DNA from: Planctomycetota bacterium | GTDB taxonomy: Bacteria; Planctomycetota; Phycisphaerae; Phycisphaerales; Phycisphaeraceae | Assembly: GCA_026386955.1 (NCBI GenBank) | Contig: JAPLMQ010000292.1 | Span: 1 to 43,708 of the forward strand | Reading direction: 5' to 3' | Length of the DNA stretch: 43,708 nucleotides | Shown here: in pieces, positions 1 through 8,180 of the stretch | How the letters are laid out: each line of letters begins with the position of its first letter | Numbering within the stretch: the stretch's first letter is position 1 | The notes under the pieces: model-generated | Told to the model about the DNA's origin: nothing | What the model saw: the letters and a program-made list of their open reading frames with translations, nothing else | The model's database searches: none | Made by a program: the position numbers and the translations under genes

Positions 1-195
1 GATCGCTGCGCGCCAAGGCGGCGGGAAACCGAATCCCGCCGCGGAAAAACAGCGGGGAACGCTGCGCAGGCCGACCGCCCGGCCCGGCGGTCGACTGGTT
101 TCAAGGGAAAAAGAAAACGAAGGCGTTATTCAGGACTCCCCCTTGTCTATGGATTCTCCTCCGGATGGCATCGCCTCCCGGAACGACCCACCCTT

Positions 196-453
196 GTGTG
201 GCCCGCGATTTCAGTGGGAAGACGCGAGGAGCAAGCTTGGATCAGCATCGCGGATTGGGTTCTCATCGCGCTTTGCTTGGTTGCTCCCGGCATGTGGTGC
301 GTGAAGCGCGTCCAGCGGCGACGCAGAATGAGACTGCGCGAGCGGTTCCGACAATGCTGTCGTTGCGGCTACGACCTTCGAGCCTCGAAGGACCACTGCC
401 CCGAATGCGGCGAGCCGATCGCGGCGGGTGACATCGCCATCATTGACCGCTAA
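196..453 (+). CDS. Membrane protein with C-terminal zinc ribbon (probably 5'-truncated)
   Basis: An 85-residue reading frame from a GTG codon. It has one hydrophobic segment (about residues 17-36) followed by an Arg-rich stretch and a C-terminal Cys4 zinc ribbon (CCRCGYDLRAS...CPECG, about residues 54-71). This arrangement of one membrane helix, a basic linker and a zinc ribbon is a recurrent C-terminus of planctomycete membrane proteins, whose function I do not know. The same frame stays open back to position 1 with no ATG, GTG or TTG codon, and its translation just upstream of the GTG looks plausible. The GTG may therefore be internal and the true start beyond the window edge. No Shine-Dalgarno is evident before the GTG. 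Confidence 0.6.
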   Translation: MWPAISVGRREEQAWISIADWVLIALCLVAPGMWCVKRVQRRRRMRLRERFRQCCRCGYDLRASKDHCPECGEPIAAGDIAIIDR

Positions 454-518
454 GTTATGACGTGGAGTCGCGGGCCGGTCCGGTGCGGAGCACGTCACGG
501 GTCAACGGGAGGGGAGCG

Positions 519-1019
519 ATGGAACTGGTGATCTTTCGCCACGGGGCGGCCGAGGACGTCGGGCCCGACGGGGACGACGCGTCGCGCCGGCTGACGCCTG
601 AGGGGCAGGAGAAGACCCTGGCGGCGGCGCAGGGGCTCGCGGCGATCATCGACCGCCCGAGCGTGATCCTCGCCAGCCCCAAGATGCGGGCGATGCAGAC
701 GGCCAAGATCCTCGGGCAGGTCTTCAAGCGCGAGCCGGTGGAGATGGCGCTCCTCGCCGAGGGCTCTCCGCCGCGGCTGGCCCAGGCGATCGGGCGGCGG
801 GAGGAGCCGTCGATCATGGTCGTCGGGCACGAGCCGACGCTGAGCGAGCTGGCTGCGAACCTGTTGACTTGCGGGATCGCCCACAGCTTCATCGAGCTCA
901 AGAAGGCGGGCTGCATCGTGCTGGAGGTGCCGGTGCGCGAGCCGGGGGTGCTGGGGCCGGCGAGGCTGATGATGCTCGCGACGTCGAAGATGCTGCGGGC
1001 GATCGCCGGGGCGGATTGA
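519..1019 (+). CDS. sixA: SixA-like phosphohistidine phosphatase (histidine phosphatase superfamily)
   Basis: A 166-residue protein of the phosphoglycerate mutase-like histidine phosphatase superfamily. The N-terminal RHG (residues 7-9, with the phospho-acceptor His) is followed by acidic residues. It also shows RRLTPEG, SPKMRAMQTAKIL (a conserved Arg) and the second conserved His in VVGHEP. The length matches the short SixA group, which removes phosphate from His residues of phosphotransfer proteins. The ATG at 519 is preferred over an earlier in-frame codon at 462 because GGGAGGGG lies 5-12 nt upstream and family similarity begins at MELVIFRHG. The partner phosphotransfer protein is not visible here. 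Confidence 0.85.
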   Translation: MELVIFRHGAAEDVGPDGDDASRRLTPEGQEKTLAAAQGLAAIIDRPSVILASPKMRAMQTAKILGQVFKREPVEMALLAEGSPPRLAQAIGRREEPSIMVVGHEPTLSELAANLLTCGIAHSFIELKKAGCIVLEVPVREPGVLGPARLMMLATSKMLRAIAGAD

Positions 1020-1094
1020 GACTCTGGAGAGGGTGGGCAGGTTGAGCTGCCCGTCCCGGCTTCAATCGATCTTTCCATTGAAAACCAATAGGGT

Positions 1095-1123
1095 TTGCCC
1101 GGCCCCGGTTCATTCGATATACT
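1095..1123 (+). promoter_or_regulatory. Predicted housekeeping promoter for the ilvB leader
   Basis: TTGCCC at 1095-1100 and TATACT at 1118-1123 are separated by 17 bp, matching the sigma70-type consensus at four and five of six positions. It is the best promoter I see in the 419-bp gap between sixA and ilvB. The predicted start of transcription is at about 1130, only a few bases before the ATG of a short leader reading frame. Confidence 0.5.
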
Positions 1124-1132
1124 TGCCGGGTC

Positions 1133-1216
1133 ATGCTTTGGGTGCAATCCACCATCTTCGTGCTTCGTTCGCCGGGTCGCGGGCTTTCTCCCGTGATGCC
1201 GGTCGTCGTTAGCTGA
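1133..1216 (+). CDS. Putative ilvB leader peptide, valine-rich (27 aa)
   Basis: A 27-codon frame, ATG at 1133 to TGA at 1214-1216, begins 9 nt after a -10 hexamer. It encodes MLWVQSTIF...VMPVVVS and ends in a run of three valine codons (GTC GTC GTT) just before the last Ser codon and the stop. Ilv operons in several phyla use leader peptides with clustered Val, Leu or Ile codons as attenuation sensors, and ilvB follows 222 bp downstream. The position, the amino acid bias and the hairpin placed over the Val codons support that role. No family match is claimed, and there is no recognisable Shine-Dalgarno; the frame may be leaderless. Confidence 0.45.
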   Translation: MLWVQSTIFVLRSPGRGLSPVMPVVVS

Positions 1217-1271
1217 GCGGACGACCCGCACCCCTTCGGGCTGAACGGCTCCCACCCGGCCGCCCGACCCG
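1173..1271 (+). promoter_or_regulatory. Possible attenuator-like alternative hairpins upstream of ilvB
   Basis: GGTCGTC (1201-1207) pairs exactly with GACGACC (1220-1226), and the first arm consists of the Val codons of the leader frame. A second pairing is possible between CGGGTC-GC-GGGC (1173-1184) and GCCCGACCCG (1262-1271), with a bulge of two bases. The two folds overlap, so ribosome position could choose between them. No U-tract follows, so this would not be a standard intrinsic terminator; Rho-dependent or translational control is possible. Confidence 0.3.
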
Positions 1272-1438
1272 TCGCTCGCGTGATCATCCCGGCCATTCCT
1301 GAAGTAGCTTGAAACGTTGACTCGTCCGTCCGCGGACCCGGCGCGACAACCGCGGCCGATCCCCGACACGGACGCAAAAAAAGAATCGATGCCCCGGGCC
1401 CCGATCCGTGCCGCCCGGTCTGAAGGAGACTCAAGGCC

Positions 1439-3244
1439 ATGTCCAGTTCACCGACCCCCAAGCGCAAGCCATCCGCCCCCCGCGAATCCGCCGGCCCCGC
1501 CCAGCCCGCCGCCGACAAGCCGACCGAGAAATACATCGGCATGACCGGCGCCCAGATCTTCCACGAGATGATGGGCGAGCACGGCGTGAAGCACATCTTC
1601 GGCTACCCCGGCGGGGCGATCCTCCCGGTCTTCGACGCCATCTACGAATCCAAGCAGTTCAACTTCATTCTCACCCGCCACGAGCAGGGCGCCGGCCACA
1701 TGGCCGAGGGCTACGCCCGCGCGAGCGGGAAGGTCGGCGTGGTCCTCGTGACCTCCGGCCCGGGCGCGACCAACACCGTCACGCCCCTGCAGGACGCGCT
1801 GATGGACGGCACGCCGCTGATCGTCTTCTCGGGCCAGGTCGCCACCAGCGCCATCGGCACCGACGCCTTCCAGGAGGCCGACGTGACGGGCATCACCCGC
1901 CCGTGCACCAAGTGGAACGTGCTGGTCAAGGACGTGCGCGACATCCCCCGCCGCATCAACGAGGCCTTCCACATCGCCACCACCGGCCGTCCCGGCCCCG
2001 TGCTGGTCGACCTGCCTAAGGACGTGACCGCGAGCGTGCTCAACGAGGCCGTGAACGCGGGCGTGAACCTCCCGGGCTACCACGTCCGCGAGCTGGGCAC
2101 CTCGAGCGAGATCGCCCGGGCCGCGGAGATGATCAACCGGGCCGAGCGCCCCGTGCTCTACGTCGGGCAGGGCGTGCTGCTCTCGGGCGCGAGCGAGGTG
2201 CTGCGCAAGATCGCCGCCAAGGCCAACATCCCCGTGACGACCACGCTGCAGGGCCTGGGCAGCTTCGACGAAAGCTCGCCGCTGTCGCTGCACATGCTGG
2301 GGATGCACGGCAGCGCCTACGCCAACTGGGCGATGCGCGACGCCGATGTGATCATCGCCGTGGGCGCGCGGTTCGACGACTGCGTGACGGGCAAGATCAG
2401 CGCCTTCGCCCCGGGCGCCCGCAAGGCCGAGCGCGAAGGCCGCGGCGGGATCATCCACTTCGACATCGCCCCCGAGCAGATCAACAAGGCCGTGCCGGTG
2501 ACCATCGGCGTCGAGGGCGACGCCCGGAAGAACCTGGAGCTGCTGCTCCCGATGCTCGAGCACCGCCCGCGCGAGGCGTGGCACAAGCAGGTGGGCGAGT
2601 GGCGCGACAAGCACCCGTTCCGCTACAAGCCCGACGACCGCGAGTTCCACATGAAGCCCCAGGCCGTGGTCGAGGAGCTCTGCCGCCAGACCAACGGCGA
2701 CGCGATCCTCACCACCGGCGTGGGCCAGCACCAGATGTGGGCCGCCCAGTTCTACACCTTCCGCCACCCGCGGCAGTGGATCACCTCCGGCGGCCTGGGC
2801 ACGATGGGCTACGGCGTGCCCAGCTCCATCGGCGCCAAGCTCGCGCGCCCCGACAAGACCGTCGTCAACATCGACGGCGACGGCTCGTTCTGCATGACCT
2901 GCATGGAGATGGTCACCGCGGCCCAGTACGGCATCGCCGCCAAGACCATCATCCTCAACAACGACTTCCAGGGCATGGTCAAGCAGTGGCAGGACCTCTT
3001 CTACAAGGAGCGGTACAGCCACACGCAGATGCACAACCCCGACTTCGTGAAGCTCACCGACGCGATGAACTGCAAGGGCTTCCGCTGCACGAAGATCGCC
3101 GACCTGCCCAAGGTGATGGAGGACTTCCTGGGGCACGACGGCCCGGCCGTGCTCGACGCGCTGGTCGAGAAGCACGAGCACGTCTACCCCATGCTCCCCG
3201 CGGGCAAGACGGTCGACGAGATGGTGCTGGGCAAGTGGGACTGA
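1439..3244 (+). CDS. ilvB: Acetolactate synthase, large (catalytic) subunit
   Basis: A 601-residue thiamine-diphosphate enzyme that condenses two pyruvates to acetolactate, or pyruvate and 2-oxobutyrate to acetohydroxybutyrate, the first common step of Val, Leu and Ile synthesis. Visible landmarks are GYPGGAILPVFDAIY, the catalytic-Glu region RHEQGAGHMAEGYARASG, VTSGPGATN, and the C-terminal ThDP/Mg site GDGSFCMTCMEMVTAA...NNDFQGMVKQWQ. The first 30 residues are a Pro/Ala/Lys-rich extension. The start has GAAGGAG 11-17 nt upstream. No regulatory subunit gene (ilvN) follows; instead an intrinsic terminator comes about 50 bp downstream, so the gene appears monocistronic. ilvE lies elsewhere in the window. 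Confidence 0.95.
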   Translation: MSSSPTPKRKPSAPRESAGPAQPAADKPTEKYIGMTGAQIFHEMMGEHGVKHIFGYPGGAILPVFDAIYESKQFNFILTRHEQGAGHMAEGYARASGKVGVVLVTSGPGATNTVTPLQDALMDGTPLIVFSGQVATSAIGTDAFQEADVTGITRPCTKWNVLVKDVRDIPRRINEAFHIATTGRPGPVLVDLPKDVTASVLNEAVNAGVNLPGYHVRELGTSSEIARAAEMINRAERPVLYVGQGVLLSGASEVLRKIAAKANIPVTTTLQGLGSFDESSPLSLHMLGMHGSAYANWAMRDADVIIAVGARFDDCVTGKISAFAPGARKAEREGRGGIIHFDIAPEQINKAVPVTIGVEGDARKNLELLLPMLEHRPREAWHKQVGEWRDKHPFRYKPDDREFHMKPQAVVEELCRQTNGDAILTTGVGQHQMWAAQFYTFRHPRQWITSGGLGTMGYGVPSSIGAKLARPDKTVVNIDGDGSFCMTCMEMVTAAQYGIAAKTIILNNDFQGMVKQWQDLFYKERYSHTQMHNPDFVKLTDAMNCKGFRCTKIADLPKVMEDFLGHDGPAVLDALVEKHEHVYPMLPAGKTVDEMVLGKWD

Positions 3245-3296
3245 GGTCGAGCGCTGACATCGCTCGATCCACGCCCCGACGAATGAAGACACAACC

Positions 3297-3330
3297 AAAG
3301 CCCAGGCACTGCGGTGCCTGGGCTTTTTGT
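3297..3330 (+). terminator. Intrinsic terminator of ilvB (CCCAGGCAC repeat copy 1)
   Basis: A 13-bp perfect stem (AAAGCCCAGGCAC / GTGCCTGGGCTTT) with a TGCG loop is followed by a T-rich tract (TTTTTGTTTG). It lies about 50 bp after the ilvB stop. The same palindrome recurs near 30240, 31340 and 35725. Confidence 0.85.
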
Positions 3331-3388
3331 TTGTCACTTGCGCGCGGGGCGCATTGGGGTGCCTCACGACCCCGCGCCGCGCCGCGAC

Positions 3389-3600
3389 TTATCCACATCT
3401 TGATTCTTGATTCTGAATCAGAATCAAAACCCTCGGATGAATCACCCCAATGCCGACGATTCAGCGATATAAGTATAAATACATTTATATTAATTGTTTA
3501 TGGTCTTGTCGGTTTGGCGTGATGCTTGGAAAAGGCTCTCCGCGGCCTGCAGAACAGGGTTTTGATTCACGCATGTATCAACGTGAATCAACTTTCCACA
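3389..3600. other. AT-rich island with DnaA box and clustered GAWTC inverted repeats
   Basis: This noncoding stretch contrasts with its GC-rich surroundings. It holds a perfect DnaA box TTATCCACA (3389-3397). A 21-bp palindrome TTGATTCTGA-A-TCAGAATCAA lies at 3407-3427, an inverted repeat TATAAAT-AC-ATTTATA at 3474-3489, and TTGATTCACG with CGTGAATCAA (3562-3571 and 3582-3591). GATTC or GAATC occurs eight times between 3402 and 3589. It could be an operator array or part of a replication origin; the sequence alone does not decide. I see no gene in 3331-3734. Confidence 0.5.
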
Positions 3601-3734
3601 AGGACCTTCGGGCGCGACGCGGATGGGCCAAGACGAGGGCGATCATAAGTCCATGGAGCGCGGCGCCCGGGCTCTTTCTTGGCTCGTCTCCCCTGGGCGG
3701 GGATCGCCATTGCACGCGCAGGGCCTCGCCGCCG

Positions 3735-4400
3735 CTACTCGATATCCAAGGGCTCGCCCAACTCCCGGGCTCGTTCTTCCGGCATCCACTGGGAAAGCCG
3801 CCCAGGCGTGAATCCATCGCGCAGGTTCAACTTGTGAAGAGGGACGGCACGCACTCCGGTCAACTTGTGCTTGCGGATGATCGTTGTGACGCGCGGAGCG
3901 GCCAAGAAGAATCGTGGCATGGGCCAAACCATGAACACGTCGGACCCGTCCCAGCGCGATTCGTCCACCAAGGCGTCCGCTTGCAGCGCGCCGGAATACT
4001 TCAAATGCCCGCATCCCGGGCATCTGTACGTCAACTGGATTCCCGAGGCCTCGCTGGCCATCCCTCCCCATCCCGTCACCACCATCTCCCACAGCGGCGG
4101 CAGGGCTTGGCGGGGGCTCGCGGCGCGGATCGGGCGAGCCTCGAATCCGGTCACATGCTCGTCGCGCAGCACCTCAATCGCCTTGGCCGTCAGGATGCAA
4201 TCCGAATTCCAGGTCCAACGGAAGTCGGTGTCGACCTTCTTCCTGAAGATGACGCCCAAGGGAGGTATGAGTTTGTCTTGTGTTCCACAATGATCAGCCA
4301 CGAGCGGGCAAACAACCCCGTCAGTGAGGGAACAATCGTCATCCCATTCGCCCAATTGCGATGTCGATCGCCCGCTGTACAGCCTCACGAATTTCGTCAT
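3735..4400 (-). CDS. Hypothetical protein, weak resemblance to double-CxxCG immunity-type proteins
   Basis: A 221-residue soluble protein without signal peptide or membrane segment. Cysteines lie at residues 23, 31 and 38 (CPLVADHCG) and in a clear CPGCG motif in the middle. The layout is an N-terminal Cys pair, a segment reading W..D.ILTAKAIEVLRDEHVTGFEARP, a central CxxCG, then VFMVWPMPRFFLAAPRV...LTGVRAVPLHKL. This recalls the double-CxxCG (SitI6-like) families described mainly in myxobacteria, some of which act as immunity proteins. I assign no function, because no toxin gene is adjacent and the first Cys pair does not fit the motif. It lies 75 bp downstream of the lyase-like gene on the same strand. 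Its codon use is less GC-biased than its neighbours', which may indicate transfer. Confidence 0.6.
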   Translation of the reverse strand: MTKFVRLYSGRSTSQLGEWDDDCSLTDGVVCPLVADHCGTQDKLIPPLGVIFRKKVDTDFRWTWNSDCILTAKAIEVLRDEHVTGFEARPIRAASPRQALPPLWEMVVTGWGGMASEASGIQLTYRCPGCGHLKYSGALQADALVDESRWDGSDVFMVWPMPRFFLAAPRVTTIIRKHKLTGVRAVPLHKLNLRDGFTPGRLSQWMPEERARELGEPLDIE

Positions 4401-4475
4401 GGTCTTGTGTTCCCCGGGATTTCAAACTCTTTGGAGATGAGCCCGTTCTTCGGAGCCGGGCATGTTCATCCAGCC

Positions 4476-6627
4476 TCACTTCGCGAACTGCTCCAACTCC
4501 CCAAGCCGGTCGAGCTCACTCAAGTAAAAGTGCATGTCGTTCCCGCCCCAGGGGAACCCGCCTTGGCGCTCCATCAGGAAGCGCAGGAACGGGTAGTTGT
4601 CCTCGAGGTACTTCCTCTCGCCGGTGAGCTTGAAGAGCGCCCAGGCGGGGAACATGTCGTTGCAGCCCCAGCCGCCGACCATGTGCCCGGCCCGGAACTT
4701 GTAGACCTTCTCCAGGCACTTCACGAGGAAGGCCTTCACCTCCGCGTTGCCCGTGAGCTCGATGTAGAAATAAAGCGCCCGGCCAGCGCTGCTCGCGCGA
4801 GTGCTCGTAGAGCCTGCAGAAGGCCAGCGCGGGCCAGCCGCACTCCCGGCTGTCGGCGTAGAAGATGTCGGGGCAGTCGCGCTGCCAGCGGAGCATGTTC
4901 TCGCCCACGGAGAACGCCGCCGCCTTGAAGTCCTCGTTGCCGGTCAGGCAATAGGCGGCCATCAGCCCGTCGGCCCACATGTGCGAGGGGTAGGTCGCGC
5001 CGTCGGTGTGCTCGGGGCAGTGGGCGGGCATCGTGCCCTGGCGGAGCGGGTCGGGGTCGAAGGCGATCAGGTCGACGGTGCTGTTGTGCCGGGCGTTCAT
5101 CAGCGAGCCGCGCAGCCGGCCGGGGGCCTCGAGGCGGTAATACTCGCGGATGCCGTTGAGGATCGCGTCGTCCTCGTTGTTGTGGGCCCAGGAGCGGTTG
5201 GGCGAGATGTAGTCGCCGATGTCGAACATGCCCTTGGAGCCCGGGGCGTAGTTGACGTCGCCCTGCCCGCCGGCGCTGCCGAGCTTGGTCTCGACCGCGA
5301 GGTATTTCGCCTCGTCATACGCCAGCCAGCGGTGCAGGTGGAGCACCTCGCACGAGCGGACGTAGGCCGGGTCGAGCGTGACGTGGACGGGGAGCGACTC
5401 CTTGATCTCGCGGTCGAAGTAGACGGCCTCCATCTCCTCGGCGGTGCGCTGCCGGTCGGCGAAGGCGAAGTAGAGGTCGTGCTCCTTCGACATCCCGCGG
5501 CGCAACTGCATCTCCCCCGCGAAGGCCGGCCAAATGTCGTAGGTCATCATCCCGCGGTCGGCCCGGATCGCCTTGGGGTAGTTGCAGCTCATGTCGAAGA
5601 AGAAGCTGATGAGCGACTTCTCCGGCCCGTTCGCGGCGATGTAGGGGTAGACGTGCCGCAGCCCGCCGGTCATGTCGGTCCGGGCGTTGCCGGGGCGGAG
5701 GAAGTAGGGGTAGTCGCCGAGCTTCTCGCGCAGGTTCGCCAAGTCGCGCACGAGGGGGATTCCCTCGGCCGCGGCGCCGTAGCGCTCCTTGGCCGCGGCG
5801 TTGAGCGCGCCCGAGGCGAGCACCTCCACGTTCTCGGGCGCCTCGACGAAGCGCGAGAACCAGAGCTTCCCGTGGTTGCCCTGCCGCAGCGTGTGCACCG
5901 TCCTCTTCCCCAGCGTCGTGGGCAGAAGGAGCTGGATCGCCCCGAGCATGACGCCCGTCTCGGGCATCTCCGCGTTGCTGAACTTGTACGACACCTTCAC
6001 GCCCGGCTCGTTGGCGCGGAAGACGTGGCGCACGCGGAAGCCCAACAACTCCGCGCCGTCGCCCGCGGTGTGCCGCCCGCTGCTCTCGATGACGACCTTC
6101 TGCGGCCCCGCCTCGACGACCTTCACGACGAGGTTCTTGGCGTTCGACGCGTAGAACCGCTTGCCCTTGGGCTCCTCGACGAGGATGTCGGAGTCGGGCC
6201 CGACCATCTGCTTGCCGTTGACCTTGTACGACTCGAAGAGGCTGAACACCTTCTTCGACAGCACGACCTCGAGCTTGGGCGTGGTGATGGTGATCCGCTT
6301 GTCGGTCTCCTCGACCTTCACGACCTTGCTGCCCGCGCGGGCCACGCCCTTGACCAGGTCGGCCCGGACCGTCGCGTTCCTCGGCACGGGGAGGTCGAAA
6401 TCGAGCAGCAGCCACTTGATCGACCCGTCGGCGTGGGACTCCAGCACCCGCGTCTGCAGCGGGCGCAGCTTGCCGTCCTCGAGCGCGACGGCGAGCCCCT
6501 TGGCCTGCGTCAGCGCGCCGGCGGGAAGCGGAACGCCGTAGGAGACGGTGTGGCTGGCGATGTCGCGGTTGGAGGTGTTGCGGAAGCGCATCGAGAGGAG
6601 GGCGTCGGACATGAGGCTTGGTTCCAT
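4476..6627 (-). pseudogene. RIFT-barrel / exo-rhamnogalacturonan lyase-like protein, frameshifted
   Basis: A single gene of about 716 codons, read in one frame from 6627 to about 4780 and continuing in another from about 4777 to 4476. Removing one base of the CCC run at 4778-4780 joins ...SREQRWP to ALYFYIELTGNAEVKAF and restores a full-length product. The N-terminus (RNTSNRDIASHTVSYGVPLPAGALTQ ... ADGSIKWLLLDFDLP) looks like the RIFT-barrel first domain of PcRGLX-type exo-rhamnogalacturonan lyases. The C-terminal part looks like an alpha/alpha toroid. The likely role is extracellular or periplasmic polysaccharide cleavage, although I see no signal peptide. Starts at 6627 or 6612 are both possible; neither has a good Shine-Dalgarno. 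It may be a real pseudogene or a one-base assembly error. Confidence 0.7.
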
Positions 6628-6689
6628 GAAGGGGGAGATCGAGGAGAAAAGGGAAATCCACGAGGACGAAAATCAGTCGGAAAGGCCGT

Positions 6690-6888
6690 AGCCCCAACGG
6701 GGCGTCTTAGCCAGAGCCCAGGGCATCGCCCTGGGTTGGCGGGGCCTTGTTGAATCCGAGCCCTGCAGGGGCGACTCAACGCATCCGTCGACGCGGCCTT
6801 TGAGTCGTCCCTACTGGGCTCCAGCCTCCATGCCCGTCGTGACCCAGGGCGTTGCCCTGGGCTCTGGCTGAATCGCCCCGTTGGGGCT
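6690..6888. repeat. 199-bp inverted-repeat element A (AGCCCCAACGGGGCG ends)
   Basis: The left end AGCCCCAACGGGGCG (6690) and the right end GCCCCGTTGGGGCT (ending 6888) are inverted copies. Just inside are GCCAGAGCCCAGGGC and its inverted counterpart GCCCTGGGCTCTGGC. Each arm also folds on itself (CCCAGGGCATCGCCCTGGG; CCCCAACGGGG). The centre holds GGGCGACTCAA facing TTTGAGTCGTCCC. It fills most of the 350-bp gap between the sialidase-like gene and the lyase-like gene, and no coding frame is supported here. Confidence 0.85.
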
Positions 6889-6977
6889 TGAAGATCCTCC
6901 TTACGGGGGGGGAAGACGTGGCGACGGTCCTCTCGCCGGTCCGACCATTTCAGCACAGCATTGTCATGCTTCAGTCA

Positions 6978-8123
6978 TCAACCCATCCGCAATCGTCGGC
7001 ACAGCACTCCGGAGTGCGTCGCATCGCTGAACCACGCGCTCAGGAGCACCGTGCCGTCGGGCAGCAGCGCGGTCGAGGGCTCGCCGAAGTTGAAGCCGGT
7101 CCAGTCGTCGAGCCCCACGGCCTTGCCGTCCTTCGCCCGCGTCGCGGGCTGCCAGACCGCCTGCGGCGTCTGCAGGCCGAAGTCCTCGGGCGTCGGCGCC
7201 GCGATGGCGAGGTAGATCCCCGCGGCCGAGGCCGGGTTGCGCTGCACGAAGCAGAAGAGCGCCTTGCCGTCGGGCATCGCCGTGAGCGCGGTGGTGTGCC
7301 CGGGCGTGCCGGTCGAGCGCGTCGGCGTCCACGTCGCCCCGCCGTCCGATGAAAGCGCGTAGGCGTTGGGATAGGAGACCTTCCCCGCATCGCCCTTGGC
7401 GAGGTTGGTGTGCCACGCGACGCCCAGCAGCCGGCCGTCGGCCAGCTCGACGCACCAGGCCTCCGCGCCGCCCGACAAGGGCTCGGCGAATCGCAGCATC
7501 GCGGCGTGCGTCCAGCAGTCGCCGCGGTCCTCGCTGAGCACGACGACGACGCGCCCGCGGTCGACCTGCACGCGCGGGTCGAACGTGTTGTAGGGCGAGT
7601 AGGGGCCGACCCAGCGGCCGGAGCGGGTCACGCAGAGCGGGCCCGGGGCCTCGGCCGAGCCAGCGAGCGGGCCGCTGGTCGCGTCGCGCACGGGCATGCC
7701 GAAGGCGTCCTGCTTCGACCAGGTCTTCCCGCCGTCGCGGGACGTCGACCAGAAAAGCTCGTTGGAGAGGATTCCCTGGTTCTCCTCCGACCAGAACGAT
7801 TCCCCCGGTTGGCCGATGATCGTCCTGCTGCCGTAGAGGAAGAGGTCGCCCGCGGGCGAGCGGCTGAGGTTGCAGAAGATCGAGTAGCGCCCTTGGAGCT
7901 CGGGCCAGACGGGGCCCAGTTCGGCCCACGTCGCCCCGCCGTCGACGGAGCGGGCGAGCATGGGCACGAAGTCGTTGATGCCCAGCTTCGACTGCACCAT
8001 GTAGCTGCAGAGGATCGTGCCGTCGTTCAGCACCGCCAAGCGGGGCCCGCTCGCGGCGGGCAGCGGCGCGTCGTTGGGCACGCGGCGGATGAAGCAGTCG
8101 TGGATGGGCGTGAATCGCGTCAT
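6978..8123 (-). CDS. Sialidase-like BNR-repeat beta-propeller protein
   Basis: A 381-residue protein with four Asp-box-like motifs (SVDGGATW, SRDGGKTW, SEDRGDCW, SSDGGATW), the signature of the six-bladed sialidase/neuraminidase fold. Such proteins cleave sialic acid or related terminal sugars, but in planctomycetes many BNR proteins act on other glycans or bind them; the substrate is unknown. There is no signal peptide. The start at 8123 (MTRFTPIHD) is chosen over an in-frame codon at 8195 because GGGAGG precedes it at normal spacing and the upstream extension overlaps the inverted-repeat element. It follows another BNR protein on the same strand. Confidence 0.75.
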   Translation of the reverse strand: MTRFTPIHDCFIRRVPNDAPLPAASGPRLAVLNDGTILCSYMVQSKLGINDFVPMLARSVDGGATWAELGPVWPELQGRYSIFCNLSRSPAGDLFLYGSRTIIGQPGESFWSEENQGILSNELFWSTSRDGGKTWSKQDAFGMPVRDATSGPLAGSAEAPGPLCVTRSGRWVGPYSPYNTFDPRVQVDRGRVVVVLSEDRGDCWTHAAMLRFAEPLSGGAEAWCVELADGRLLGVAWHTNLAKGDAGKVSYPNAYALSSDGGATWTPTRSTGTPGHTTALTAMPDGKALFCFVQRNPASAAGIYLAIAAPTPEDFGLQTPQAVWQPATRAKDGKAVGLDDWTGFNFGEPSTALLPDGTVLLSAWFSDATHSGVLCRRLRMG

Positions 8124-8180
8124 GGGTTGGCCTCCCGCGGCGATGGTATCAAACGGGGAGGCGACGGATGGCAGCTTCTG

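Noticed and set aside
1..195. Start of the zinc-ribbon gene before the window
   Set aside because: The frame is open to the edge but offers no start codon and only partly convincing translation, so the annotated part begins at the GTG at 196.
1448..3367. A 639-codon open frame antisense to ilvB, and many other long antisense frames (for example at 22360-23334 and 34349-35710)
   Set aside because: They mirror real genes in GC-rich DNA, have low-complexity Arg/Ala/Gly/Val translations with no recognisable domain, and lack ribosome sites.
3389..3600. Chromosomal origin oriC
   Set aside because: Only one perfect DnaA box is present and no dnaA, dnaN or other typical origin gene is near; kept as an unexplained AT-rich island.
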